The notes under the pieces: model-generated
Seen by the model: only the letters and a program-made list of their open reading frames with translations
What the model was told of the DNA's origin: nothing
The model's database searches: none
In this document: positions 54,499-63,690 of the stretch, piece by piece
Layout: the number at the start of each line of letters is the position of its first letter
Position numbering within the stretch: the first letter of the stretch is position 1
Source of the DNA: Xanthomonas arboricola
Lineage (GTDB): Bacteria > Pseudomonadota > Gammaproteobacteria > Xanthomonadales > Xanthomonadaceae
Assembly: GCF_002940665.1 (NCBI RefSeq)
Contig: NZ_MIGY01000002.1
Coordinates: forward strand, 1,138,683-1,202,682
Length of the DNA stretch: 64,000 nucleotides
Reading direction: 5' to 3'
Made by a program: the position numbers and the translations under genes

Positions 54499-55312
54499 GC
54501 GCGGCCGTCGCCACTGCATGGCTGCGTTGGAGCGCTAACAAAAAATCTAGCGCGCAGTCGTCAGGCGGGATTTGGAAGTTTCGGAAGAACCGTAGTAAAC
54601 GACTTGGACATGCTGTTTTCGAGCATCGACCGCGCCTGCCTTGCGGTGAGCACAGTGGTGTTTGTGGGCTGCATTTTGCTGGATGCAGTCGAGAGCCTGG
54701 TTGATCGAGGGCGCGATGCCCTCACCACTTCCGGGACATGCCTTGAATCCGTCCAAGGGTCCCGCAACCGGTAAGGACAGCACGCCTGCCAAGTTGGTCG
54801 TGCACTGATGGAACTGCAAAAAGCGGGATGACTTAAGCGAGGTGATGCAACGCAGCGGCCGGGTCGCTTGTATGCATAGGTGCATGGATATGCAGTGATA
54901 AGGGAAAACCCAATTGCGTCACTGTCCGCATCCGACGGAAAACGCTGTTTGAAATCAGACCACGTCTGCCAGATCACAAGGATCATGCAACCACCGCTGC
55001 ATCTGACCGCCGGCTGCCGCTCCCGCTTCTGACCATGCATACCGACCATCTCGACTGGCCCTTGCCCGTTCACCGTCGCGGGACCTTACGCGGCATGGAT
55101 GCCGCGTAAGAGCCTACAAGGAGGTACTTGCGGCGTGTCCCGCGATGGTGGGCGGGCGAGGGCCCTGCGACCAAGCTTCAGATCAGCAGCCCTACAGTCA
55201 AACCTCAGATCAGCATCCCTGCAGCGTGACCCAGATCATCCGCTCTACAACAGCTTGGCGCGAAGTCGTATTCCCGGCAGCTCCTGGCCCGAGTCTGCGC
55301 ACTCACCCATCC
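54499..55312. other. Intergenic region with an orphan frame and repeats
   Basis: About 815 bp. GCGCTA..TAGCGC with an A-rich loop at 54532-54553 can form a hairpin after the reductase gene. A minus-strand frame at 54547-54885 (112 residues, ending YYGSSETSKSRLTTAR) is less GC-biased than its surroundings but resembles no known family. Copy C of the cruciform repeat lies at 55036-55168. A degenerate direct repeat (TCAGATCAGCA.CCCT at 55178 and 55205) follows. Confidence 0.5.
55036..55168 (-). repeat. Dispersed cruciform-like repeat, copy C
   Basis: It mirrors copy A (15431-15540): TGCATACCGACCATCTCGAC, then GCCCGTTCACCGTCGCGGGA, the inner palindrome GCGGCATGGATGCCGC, GAGCCTACA and GGCGTGTCCCGCGATGGTGG. 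Compared with copy A it is inverted. The match over about 130 bp, including the outer flank, shows a common origin. Confidence 0.75.
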
Positions 55313-56194
55313 TCAACGGCAGCTCGTATCTCCATCCACCGCCGGCGCCTTCATCCGATAGATGTCCAACTGCCCCGCACGTGGTGCGCGCGCACTGCCG
55401 GTCACCAGCAACTCGCCTGGCTTGGCCGCATCCACCACCGCACCGAAGGTGCGTTCCTGCGGCCCGTTGAACGACAGCGGCAATGCCTGGCCCACGGTGT
55501 AATGGCCGTTGTTGCAGGTCGCCAGCAATAACTGGCTGGGACCATCCTGTTGGCCGCGTGCCCACACCAGCCCCCGTCCATCGCCAAGCCAGGCCGCATC
55601 CAGCTCGTCGGCAGCGCTGTTGATATCGCTCAGCGCCACCGGCGCGATGAAGGCCTGCCCCTCCCAGCGCGCCACGAAGATGTCCATGCCGCCGGCGCCG
55701 CCGTGGCCGTCGCTGGCGAACCACAGGCGCGTGCCGTCCAGTGACAGTGTCGGGGAACGCTCGTCGCCGCGGCTGTTGATCGCCGCGCCCAGCGATTGCA
55801 CCGCACCGATCCGGCCCTGCGCGTCCACCGGCGCGCGATACAGGTCGGCGCCGCCGTCACCGCCAGGCCGGGTGGAGGCAAACAGCAGCCAGCGGCCATC
55901 GGCACTGAACAGCGGGGAGGTCTCGTCCTGCGCGGTGTTGATCGGCAGCACGTCTGCGTTCTGCCAGCGCCCGCCGCTCAACCGGGCCTGCCACAGATCC
56001 CAGCCCCCGCTGCCGCCGGCGCGGTCGCTGGCCCAGACGATGCGTTGCCCGTCCGGACTCAGCGTGGCGCGCGCTTCGTTGGCCGGGGTGGAGACCACGC
56101 CCATGCCTTCGATGCCGAATTCGGCAAGCCCCGACGCGGCGGGGACGCAGAGTAAACTTGCCGCCAGCGCGAGCAGTGTCCATCGAAGTTGCAT
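55313..56194 (-). CDS. PD40/TolB-like beta-propeller exported protein
   Basis: 293 residues with a signal peptide (MQLRWTLLALAASLLCVPAASG). Four or more propeller repeats of the PD40 type are visible, for example ATLSPDGQRIVWASDR, SPLFSADGRWLLFAST and SPTLSLDGTRLWFASD, each joined to a segment like GGWDLWQARLSGG, GGADLYRAPVD or GGMDIFVARW. Such propellers act as periplasmic scaffolds or binding proteins. ATG 56194 is chosen because it starts the signal peptide. It is divergent from aroE with 52 bp between starts. The ligand is unknown. Confidence 0.82.
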   Translation of the reverse strand: MQLRWTLLALAASLLCVPAASGLAEFGIEGMGVVSTPANEARATLSPDGQRIVWASDRAGGSGGWDLWQARLSGGRWQNADVLPINTAQDETSPLFSADGRWLLFASTRPGGDGGADLYRAPVDAQGRIGAVQSLGAAINSRGDERSPTLSLDGTRLWFASDGHGGAGGMDIFVARWEGQAFIAPVALSDINSAADELDAAWLGDGRGLVWARGQQDGPSQLLLATCNNGHYTVGQALPLSFNGPQERTFGAVVDAAKPGELLVTGSARAPRAGQLDIYRMKAPAVDGDTSCR

Positions 56195-56246
56195 GCGGGG
56201 TTCCTGCCTCAAGTCGCGCACAGTCTAGTCAACCAGAGAGCGTTTC

Positions 56247-57098
56247 ATGCCCGTATCCCGTTATGCCGTGTTCGGTCACCCCGTCGCCCATTCGCTGTCG
56301 CCGGCCATCCATGCCGACTTCGGGAAGCAGACCGGCATCGCGCTGGACTACACCGCCATCGACGCACCGCCGGAAGAGTTCGCTGCCGCGCTGGAGCGCT
56401 TCGCCGACGAAGGCGGCAAGGGCGCAAACGTCACCCTGCCGCTGAAGGAAGCCGCCTTCGGGTTGTCGGCCAGCCTGAGCGATCGCGCGCGTCTGGCCGG
56501 TGCGGTCAACACGCTGGTGCGCAACGACGGGCAGTGGCAGGGCGACAACACCGATGGCGCCGGCCTGGTGCGTGATCTGACCGACCGCCACGGGCTGGAT
56601 CTGCGTGGTCGCCGAGTGCTGCTGCTCGGCGCCGGTGGTGCCGCGCGCGGCGTGGCGCCGGCGCTGCTGGAAGCGGGCATCACCGAGATGGTGGTGGTGA
56701 ACCGCTCGCCCGAGCGCGCCGATGCCTTGTGCGATGCGCTCGGCGAACCGGGGCGGGTGGTCTCGCGCTACATCGAAGACCTGCGCGATCTGGGCGACTT
56801 CGAACTGATCGTCAACGCCACCGCGGCTGGGCGCGATCGCGACGCCGGTGCGTTCGCCATGCCGCTGGGCCTGGTCAACAGCCTCACCGCAGCGGTCGAT
56901 CTCAACTATGGCGCCACCGCCATCGCATTCCTGGCCTGGGCACGCGCGGCGCAATGCCGCTACGCCGTCGATGGCCTGGGCATGCTGGTGGAGCAGGCCG
57001 CCGAGAGTTTCTCGCTGTGGCACGGGGTGCGCCCGGACACCGACCCGGTCTACGCCGCGCTGCGCGCGCGCGAGGCCCTTCTGGTCAGTGCCGACTGA
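56247..57098 (+). CDS. aroE: Shikimate dehydrogenase
   Basis: 283 residues. It reduces 3-dehydroshikimate to shikimate with NADPH in aromatic amino acid synthesis. The substrate-binding motif is SLSPAIH (16-22), the catalytic lysine K67 (NVTLPLKE) and D103 (NTDG); the nucleotide loop GAGGAARG is at about 128-135, followed by VVNRSPERA for NADP+ preference. The C-terminal [15 protein letters not shown] segment is the substrate-lid helix. The stop overlaps the next gene's probable start by 11 bp, so it heads a small operon. Confidence 0.96.
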   Translation: MPVSRYAVFGHPVAHSLSPAIHADFGKQTGIALDYTAIDAPPEEFAAALERFADEGGKGANVTLPLKEAAFGLSASLSDRARLAGAVNTLVRNDGQWQGDNTDGAGLVRDLTDRHGLDLRGRRVLLLGAGGAARGVAPALLEAGITEMVVVNRSPERADALCDALGEPGRVVSRYIEDLRDLGDFELIVNATAAGRDRDAGAFAMPLGLVNSLTAAVDLNYGATAIAFLAWARAAQCRYAVDGLGMLVEQAAESFSLWHGVRPDTDPVYAALRAREALLVSAD

Positions 57099-57462
57099 GG
57101 TGGGCAGCGTCACCGCCACCGATATCCTGCTGACGCTGGTCACCAGCCTGCTGTCGCGCGTGCCGATGCTGATCGCGTTGCTGCTCGGGCTGGTTCTGCT
57201 GTGGCGTGCCTCGCAAAGCACGTTGCGGCGTACCGGGCTGGCCGCGCTCTGGCTGCTGCTGGGCTGCCTGTTTGCCGAGGTTGCCTTCCAGGCGATTCCG
57301 ATGCTGTTGCTGCAGCAAGGCAATGTGCGTCAGATCAGCATGGTGGCCAGCATCGCCCACTTCGTGCTGATGGCGGTGCAAGGCGTGGGCATCGGCGTGC
57401 TGGTGTGGACGCTGGCAGGCAGCCTGCAACGCGTGCCGCCCGCCGCCGGCCCGCGCCCATGA
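57088..57462 (+). CDS. Membrane protein downstream of aroE
   Basis: 124 residues from GTG 57088 (GTG 57100 is an alternative). Three hydrophobic segments are visible: [39 protein letters not shown] and [20 protein letters not shown]. No family is recognised. It overlaps aroE and the next small gene (ATGA, 57459-57462), which points to co-translation. Confidence 0.65.
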   Translation: MPTEVGSVTATDILLTLVTSLLSRVPMLIALLLGLVLLWRASQSTLRRTGLAALWLLLGCLFAEVAFQAIPMLLLQQGNVRQISMVASIAHFVLMAVQGVGIGVLVWTLAGSLQRVPPAAGPRP

Positions 57463-57695
57463 TTCCGCTCAAAGCCATCGCCCTGGTGGTGGTCGGGCTG
57501 GTCAGTGCCGGGCAGGGCGGGTGGACGCTGCTGCATCCGCAGGCGCTGGCTGCGGTCAATCGCGGTGGCCTGCTGTATGAACGCTTCGGGCCCGCTGGCG
57601 TGGGCGCCGGCATGTTGCTGATGGGCGTCGCAATGGTAGTCATCGGACTGGTATGGGCGCGCCATGCATGGCCGCCGCGGACGCAAGGCCGCTGA
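57459..57695 (+). CDS. Small two-span membrane protein
   Basis: 78 residues. Two hydrophobic segments, AIALVVVGLVSAGQGGWTLL and VGAGMLLMGVAMVVIGLVWA, flank a short Arg-containing loop. The ATG overlaps the previous stop (ATGA). It closes the aroE operon. Function is unknown. Confidence 0.65.
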   Translation: MIPLKAIALVVVGLVSAGQGGWTLLHPQALAAVNRGGLLYERFGPAGVGAGMLLMGVAMVVIGLVWARHAWPPRTQGR

Positions 57696-57947
57696 CACGT
57701 GGCGCGACGTTGCCTGCTCGTTGCAGGCAGCGCAGGGTGATTGGGTCGGCATCCATTGCGCGACCTTTCGGGCCAGGACGTGCGGCCAGTGCCCGCCGGC
57801 GATGAGCGGATCCGACGCATGCAGTGGCCGTGCAGCGTGCGTACCCGGGACCAGGCTGGCGGTGGCGCCGCCCCGCGCCAGCAAACACGTTCAGCCGAGT
57901 GCCACGCCGGTCGCAGGCGTTGCGCCGGTCCGTGCGAAAATAGCGCG

Positions 57948-60083
57948 ATGAATGAAGTCGCCCCACCGGCCGCGCCGTCGGCGCCCGTTCCCACCCAGCG
58001 TGTTCTGACCGACCCGATCAAGGCCGGCATCCGCGAGGCCTACGCAAAGCTGCAGGCCAACACGCCCGGCTTCGCCACACGGCGGGCGCAGAGCCAGATG
58101 ATCGGCCTGGTCTCGCGCGCACTGGCCACCTCCGGCGGCATCGGCATTGCCGAGGCGCCAACCGGTGTGGGCAAGAGCCTGGGCTATCTCACCGCCGGCG
58201 TGCCGATCGCGCTGGCCACCAAGAAAAAACTGGTCATCAGCACCGGCACCGTGGCGCTGCAGTCGCAGTTGGTGGAGCGCGACATCCCGGCCTTCCTCAC
58301 GGCCACCGGGCTGCAAGCCACCGTCGCGCTGGCCAAGGGCCGTACCCGCTACCTGTGCACGCGCAACGCTGCCGAGCTGCAGGGCGAAGCCAGCCAGGAA
58401 GGCATGTTCGACGATGAGCAGGCGCTCTACGACCGCCCGCTCAGCCCGGCCGACGCGGATCTGGCCAAGCGCCTGGCCAAGGCCTACGCCGAGCGCAGCT
58501 GGAACGGCGATCTGGACGATGCGCCGGAACAGATCTCGGTGCCGCTGCGCCTGCGCATCACCACGCCGGCCTCCGGCTGTGCCGGTCGCCGCTGCAGCTA
58601 CGCCGCGCAATGCCCGGTGCTGAAGGCGCGCACCGACGTGCGCGAAGCGCAGATCGTGGTCACCAACCATGCATTGCTGCTGTCGTCGCTGTCGCTGGGC
58701 GACGCCGAAAACGGCCAGCCATTGATCGCCCCGCCCGCCGACATGCTGCTGGTGCTCGACGAAGGCCATCACATCGCCGGTGTGGCGATCGACCAGGGCG
58801 CCGCCAACCTGCCATTGGACGAGATGGCCAAGCGCACCGGCCGGTTGCAGATCCTCATCGCTGCCGCCTACCGCGCGGTGGACAAGGACAAGCTCGGCAA
58901 CCTGCTGCCCAACGAGGCGATCGAGGTGGCTGCGCGCGTGTCCAAGCTGCTCAAGGCCTTCCACGCCGAGGTCGAACGTGTGTGGAAGCCCGAGCCCGGC
59001 GAGCGCGATCCCTTGTGGCGTGCGGCCAACGGCAAGCTGCCGCCGCAATGGGGCCCGGCGATCGAAGAACTCGGCGAAGAAACCCGCGCGTTGTTCAACT
59101 GGGTGCATGCCGCACACAGTGCGATCGCCAAGGGCAAGCAGGACGACTCGGCGCGCGAACGCCTGCAGCGCAGCCTCGGCCTGGCCCTGGAGATGGCCGA
59201 GCAGCAACACAATCTGTGGAGCGGCTGGCGGCGCGAGGACAAGGAAGGCCAGCCGCCGATGGCCCGCTGGATCACCCTGTCGCGCGATGGCGATCTGATC
59301 TGCCATTGCTCGCCGGTGTCGGCCGCGCAGGTGCTGCGCACGATGATCTGGAACGAAGTGGATTCGGTGGTGATGACCTCGGCCACCTTGACCGGTGGCG
59401 GCGATTTCCAATCGTTCGCCATCGACAACGGCCTGCCCGATCACGCCGAGATGGCCTCGCTGGCCTCACCGTTCGACTTGCCCAACCAGGCCGAGTTGAT
59501 CGTGCCCAATTTCCCGGTCACTCCCGACGATCGCGAAGGCCACCCGAAGGAAGTCGCACGTTACCTGGTGCGCGAACTCGACTGGACCGCCAAGGGCAGC
59601 ATCGTGCTGTTCACCTCGCGCTGGAAGATGGAAAAGGTCGCCGACCTGATGCCGCTGGCGCAGCGCAACCGCGTACTGGTGCAGGGCGAGGGCAACAAGT
59701 CGCAACTGATCACCGAGCACATGCGCCGCATCGCCGCCGGCGAGGGCTCGGTGCTGTTTGGCCTGAACTCCTTCGGCGAAGGCCTGGACCTGCCCGGCGA
59801 TGCCTGCACCACCGTGGTCATCACCCAGGTGCCGTTTGCGGTGCCGACCGACCCGCAGACCTCGACCTTGAGCGAATGGCTGGAAAGCCGCGGCCACAAT
59901 GCCTTCAACCTGATCGCCATCCCGCACGCGCTGCGCACGCTCACGCAGTTTGCAGGCCGCTTGATCCGCAGCTCCAGCGACCACGGCCGCGTGATCATCC
60001 TCGACTCGCGCCTGCTGACACGTCGCTATGGCAAACGCATCATCGACGCGCTTCCGCCGTTCAAGCGGGTGATCGGGCGTTGA
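57948..60083 (+). CDS. dinG: DinG-family ATP-dependent helicase
   Basis: 711-residue superfamily 2 helicase with an iron-sulfur cluster, relative of E. coli DinG and eukaryotic XPD, acting 5'-3' on damaged or R-loop DNA. Motif I is EAPTGVGKSLGY, the cluster cysteines are in RYLCTRNA and SGCAGRRCSYAAQCPV, and motif II is LVLDEGHHIAG (DEGH instead of DEAH). The C-terminal helicase lobe contains FGLNSFGEGLDLPGD and QFAGRLIRSSSDHGR. ATG 57948 is chosen because it is the first codon of the conserved N terminus. E. coli DinG is SOS-induced, but I recognised no LexA box here. Confidence 0.93.
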   Translation: MNEVAPPAAPSAPVPTQRVLTDPIKAGIREAYAKLQANTPGFATRRAQSQMIGLVSRALATSGGIGIAEAPTGVGKSLGYLTAGVPIALATKKKLVISTGTVALQSQLVERDIPAFLTATGLQATVALAKGRTRYLCTRNAAELQGEASQEGMFDDEQALYDRPLSPADADLAKRLAKAYAERSWNGDLDDAPEQISVPLRLRITTPASGCAGRRCSYAAQCPVLKARTDVREAQIVVTNHALLLSSLSLGDAENGQPLIAPPADMLLVLDEGHHIAGVAIDQGAANLPLDEMAKRTGRLQILIAAAYRAVDKDKLGNLLPNEAIEVAARVSKLLKAFHAEVERVWKPEPGERDPLWRAANGKLPPQWGPAIEELGEETRALFNWVHAAHSAIAKGKQDDSARERLQRSLGLALEMAEQQHNLWSGWRREDKEGQPPMARWITLSRDGDLICHCSPVSAAQVLRTMIWNEVDSVVMTSATLTGGGDFQSFAIDNGLPDHAEMASLASPFDLPNQAELIVPNFPVTPDDREGHPKEVARYLVRELDWTAKGSIVLFTSRWKMEKVADLMPLAQRNRVLVQGEGNKSQLITEHMRRIAAGEGSVLFGLNSFGEGLDLPGDACTTVVITQVPFAVPTDPQTSTLSEWLESRGHNAFNLIAIPHALRTLTQFAGRLIRSSSDHGRVIILDSRLLTRRYGKRIIDALPPFKRVIGR

Positions 60084-60552
60084 TCGATCACTGCTGCAGT
60101 GATGCAGTGGCCCGCTGACAAGCAGCAACCTGCATCTGCGGCGCTGCATGACCGACGCATGGCGTCCGCCATTCGCACCCTGACGAGCGCAGTGCCACGA
60201 CAGTGCTGATTGATGCTGCAGCTGCATCTTGAATGCGAGGCGCAGTGCATCCTGCCCGGAACGTCAGCTCGACCTAAAACGGATGCAAGACGAAGACGTT
60301 TGACCACCACCCCGAACGTTTGCAACCTCGTATCGCAGCATCAGCTTGTTCCCGCCGCACTTGCGTCCATGCAGACGAAGACGGTCTGTGGATCATTGCT
60401 CGCCTATCTGCAACCTGCTGCCGGGGCATTTAGCGATACATATCACGCAACGCACCCACCATCATGTTTGCCTATCGCAGCGATCATAACTAACGACTTC
60501 TCACGCTTCGGTCTGCTGGCGATGATTCAGCTCCCTCAAACGAGCTGACGCC
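60084..60552. other. Intergenic region upstream of katB
   Basis: About 470 bp without a gene. Relatively AT-rich stretches at about 60415-60510 (ATTTAGCGATACATATCACG and CGATCATAACTAACGACTTC) are the likely katB promoter region. An OxyR site is expected biologically, but no clean ATAG/CTAT tetrad was found by eye. Confidence 0.5.
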
Positions 60553-62076
60553 ATGCGCCCTGGATCCCTCATGGTGCTAGCCCTGCTAGCCCCGACGCTG
60601 ATCGCCCCGCCGGCTTTCGCCCAATCCGCTCTGACCCGCGACAACGGCGCCAAGGTCGGTGACAACCAGAATTCGCAGACTGCCGGGGCCAATGGCCCGG
60701 CCCTGCTGCAGGACGTGCAACTGATCCAGAAGCTGCAGCGCTTCGATCGCGAGCGCATTCCCGAGCGCGTGGTGCATGCACGCGGCACCGGCGTCAAAGG
60801 CGAGTTCACCGCCACCGCCGATCTGTCCAGCCTGACCAAGGCCAAGGTGTTCAGTGCCGGCGAAAAGACCCCGGTGTTCGTGCGCTTTTCCTCGGTGGTG
60901 CACGGCAACCACTCGCCGGAAACGTTGCGCGACCCGCACGGCTTCGCCACCAAGTTCTACACCAGCGAAGGCAACTGGGATCTGGTCGGCAACAACTTCC
61001 CGACCTTCTTCATCCGCGATGCGATCAAGTTCCCCGACATGGTCCACGCGTTCAAGCCGGACCCGCGCACCAACCTGGACGACGATTCGCGCCGCTTCGA
61101 TTTCTTCTCGCACGTGCCCGAAGGCACCCGCACGCTGACGCTGCTGTACTCCAACGAAGGCACCCCCGCCGGCTACCGCTTCATGGATGGCAACGGTGTG
61201 CACGCCTACAAGCTGGTCAATGCGCAGGGCGAAGTGCACTACGTCAAGTTCCACTGGAAGACGCTGCAGGGCATCAAGAACCTCGACCCCAAGCAGGTCG
61301 CCGCCGTCCAGGCCAAGGACTACAGCCACCTGACCAACGATCTGGTCGGTGCGATCAAGAAGGGCGACTTCCCGAAGTGGGACCTGTACGTACAGGTACT
61401 CAAGCCGGAAGACCTGGCCAAGTTCGATTTCGATCCGCTGGACGCTACCAAGATCTGGCCGGACGTACCGGAGCAGAAGGTCGGCCAGATGGTGTTGAAC
61501 AAGAACGTCGACAACTTCTTCCAGGAAACCGAGCAGGTCGCAATGGCGCCGGCCAACCTGGTGCCGGGCATCGAGCCGTCGGAAGACCGCCTGTTACAGG
61601 GTCGCATCTTTTCCTACGCCGACACCCAGCTGTATCGCATCGGTGCCAACGGCCTGAACCTGCCGGTCAACCGTCCGCGTGTGGCCGTCAACAACGGCAA
61701 CCAGGATGGCGAAGGCAACAACGGGCACACCACCAGCGGCGTGAACTACGAGCCGAGCCGCTTGGAGCCGCGTCCGCAGGACACCGCCGCGCGTTACAGC
61801 GCGTTGCCGCTGTCGGGCACCACCCAGCAGGCCAAAATCACCCGCGAGCAGAACTTCAAGCAGGCCGGTGAGCTGTATCGGTCCTACAGCAAGAAGGATC
61901 GTGCCGATCTGGTGCAGAGTTTCGGCGAGTCGCTGGCCACCACCGACACCGAGAGCAAGCACATCCTGCTGTCGTTCCTGTACAAGGCCGACCCCGAGTA
62001 CGGCACTGGCGTGACGCGTGTCGCCAAGGGCGACCTGGCCCGGGTCAAGCAGCTGGCCTCCAGCCTGCAGGACTGA
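60553..62076 (+). CDS. katB: Secreted KatB-type catalase
   Basis: 507 residues. Its signal peptide (LAPTLIAPPAFAQS, cleavage after residue 23) sends it to the periplasm. It converts H2O2 to water and oxygen. Catalytic residues are H75 (VVHARGTG), N148 (LVGNNFP) and the heme ligand Y355 (RIFSYADTQ), all as in small-subunit monofunctional catalases. The mature length and the EPSEDRLLQGR segment are normal. ATG 60553 fits the signal peptide. It is followed by an ankyrin protein gene after 58 bp, as with Pseudomonas aeruginosa katB-ankB. Oxidant induction is expected from the family. Confidence 0.95.
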   Translation: MRPGSLMVLALLAPTLIAPPAFAQSALTRDNGAKVGDNQNSQTAGANGPALLQDVQLIQKLQRFDRERIPERVVHARGTGVKGEFTATADLSSLTKAKVFSAGEKTPVFVRFSSVVHGNHSPETLRDPHGFATKFYTSEGNWDLVGNNFPTFFIRDAIKFPDMVHAFKPDPRTNLDDDSRRFDFFSHVPEGTRTLTLLYSNEGTPAGYRFMDGNGVHAYKLVNAQGEVHYVKFHWKTLQGIKNLDPKQVAAVQAKDYSHLTNDLVGAIKKGDFPKWDLYVQVLKPEDLAKFDFDPLDATKIWPDVPEQKVGQMVLNKNVDNFFQETEQVAMAPANLVPGIEPSEDRLLQGRIFSYADTQLYRIGANGLNLPVNRPRVAVNNGNQDGEGNNGHTTSGVNYEPSRLEPRPQDTAARYSALPLSGTTQQAKITREQNFKQAGELYRSYSKKDRADLVQSFGESLATTDTESKHILLSFLYKADPEYGTGVTRVAKGDLARVKQLASSLQD

Positions 62077-62134
62077 TCCACCCACGGCATCGCGGCCTGT
62101 GCCGCGGTGCCGTTTTCGCTACCGGGAGAGCCAT

Positions 62135-62710
62135 ATGCGCACCCTGCTGTTTCTGATGCTTGGCACCCTGTCTGCGGCTGCCAACGCCGCCTCGCCCGCA
62201 TCTGTCTCCACCAGCGCCACGACTGCCACCGCCGACCCGGCGCAGATCAAGCTGCAGCTGCGCGAGTACTTCTTCGACGCGGCACGCGAAGGGCGGCAGG
62301 ACATGCTGGCCGAGTTCATCCGCTCGCACTACGACCTCAACACCCGTGATGAGAAGGGCTACACCGCCCTGATCCTGGCGGCCTATCACGGCCAGCGCCC
62401 GGCAGTGGAGCAGTTGCTCAGCGCCGGTGCCGACCCGTGTGTGCAGGACAAGCGCGGGAATACCGCGCTGATGGGTGCGATCTTCAAGGGCGAGTTGGGC
62501 ATCGCCAAGCGCCTGATGCAGGCCGACTGCGCGCCGGACCAGCGCAACAACGCCGGCCAGACCGCGGCGATGTACGCCGCGCTGTTCCAGCGGACCGACG
62601 TGCTCAAGGATCTGGCCGCCAAGGGCGCGGACCTCAGCCTCAAGGACGGGCAGGGCAACGATGTGACCAAGCTGCAACGCGGCGAGTTTGCGACGTCCCC
62701 GGCGCGCTGA
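62135..62710 (+). CDS. ankB: Periplasmic ankyrin-repeat protein (AnkB-like)
   Basis: 191 residues with a signal peptide (MRTLLFLMLGTLSAAANA). Four ankyrin repeats are visible: EFIRSHYDLNTRDEKGYTAL, ILAAYHGQRPAVEQLLSAGA with DPCVQDKRGNTAL, MGAIFKGELGIAKRLMQADC with NNAGQTAAM, and YAALFQRTDVLKDLAAKGAD. In Pseudomonas aeruginosa AnkB is needed for full periplasmic KatB activity, so it is probably a stabiliser of the catalase here. GGGAG lies seven to ten bases upstream of ATG. It is co-transcribed with katB. Confidence 0.9.
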   Translation: MRTLLFLMLGTLSAAANAASPASVSTSATTATADPAQIKLQLREYFFDAAREGRQDMLAEFIRSHYDLNTRDEKGYTALILAAYHGQRPAVEQLLSAGADPCVQDKRGNTALMGAIFKGELGIAKRLMQADCAPDQRNNAGQTAAMYAALFQRTDVLKDLAAKGADLSLKDGQGNDVTKLQRGEFATSPAR

Positions 62711-62717
62711 GCGCGCC
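62701..62717 (+). other. Hairpin spanning the ankB stop codon
   Basis: GGCGCGC-TGA-GCGCGCC has 7-bp perfect arms with the stop codon as the loop. It may help end translation or transcription, but no T-run follows. Confidence 0.35.
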
Positions 62718-63465
62718 AGTCATGCGTGGCGGGCAGTCATGTGTGACGCCAGGCGTCAGCAAACTCGCATGCGCCATGCGGCCGATGCCGATGCCGGTGC
62801 CAGTTCGGCCGCCAATGCCGGCGTGAGCCATCGGTAATGCTTGCTGCAGGGTGCCGCACCGTAGTGCACCGGCCAGCCGCCTGCAGTCCGCATCCGAGCG
62901 GTTTGCACGCATAGCGCTCGGCCACTTTCAACACGCTGTACGTAGTTGCGACGCCAGCTCGTCACGGCGGCCGTTGGGTGAGTCGCTGATCGCCATCGCC
63001 TGAGTCCTGCACCTCGATATCCGGCGCCTTGGTGGCCTCGCTCGCAGCATCCCATCGCGCGCGCTGACGCCACCGGTGCGTGCCAGCGACCACCAGTTTC
63101 GCTATGGCCACCTATGCGGTTGCCGGTTGGCCGGTGCGCGCCCTAGATATCGCGCACGGTTGATCCCGAATCTGTTGATTGCTGGCCGACGCGCCGAAAC
63201 TGCCTTGGCTGGCTGCCGAAAAGTGCGGTCACCGCCCCGTCGGTTTTCTGCCGCAGGTGCGTTGGATCTCCGGCGGAAGCGGTGATTTTTCCGCCACTGC
63301 GTCAGGAGTTTCCTGACGGCAAAACCTTTGTGCGCCAAGGCTTTGACATAAATCTGAGCGCGCGCTGACTTGCTTAAAATCTGTTCCCGAAAACCGCAAA
63401 AAACAGTTCAAGAAAGCGCTGCGAACGCCGATGCTTCCGCTATCGCACACTGGAACCCCCGGACC
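62711..63465. other. Intergenic region without a supported gene
   Basis: About 755 bp. Open frames on both strands are short and Arg/Ala-rich. A small hairpin (CGTCAGGA/TCCTGACG, 63300-63318) precedes an AT-richer patch with TTGACA at 63343 and TTAAAAT at 63374, the likely promoter zone of the next small gene. Otherwise nothing is recognised. Confidence 0.5.
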
Positions 63466-63690
63466 ATGAAGCTCGATCCCTCCATCCCTTTCCTGATGTC
63501 CCTGTTGGCCATGGTGCTGTGCACTGCCACTGCCGTGGTCGCCCTGGTGTTCGGTCAGGTACACGTGCTAGCTACTTCGTGGAGCTTCTACACCGTGCTG
63601 GGCACCGCCCTGATCACCCTGGTCGCCTCGTATCACGCCCTCGGCAAGCCGTTGAGCGCCGAAGAGCGTGTGGGCTTCCGCAACCTGTAA
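63466..63690 (+). CDS. Small membrane protein
   Basis: 74 residues with two hydrophobic segments, FLMSLLAMVLCTATAVVALV and FYTVLGTALITLVASYHAL, ending KPLSAEERVGFRNL. The ATG is preceded by CCCCCGGACC, a poor ribosome site, but the upstream region is AT-rich and promoter-like. No family is recognised. Confidence 0.6.
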   Translation: MKLDPSIPFLMSLLAMVLCTATAVVALVFGQVHVLATSWSFYTVLGTALITLVASYHALGKPLSAEERVGFRNL

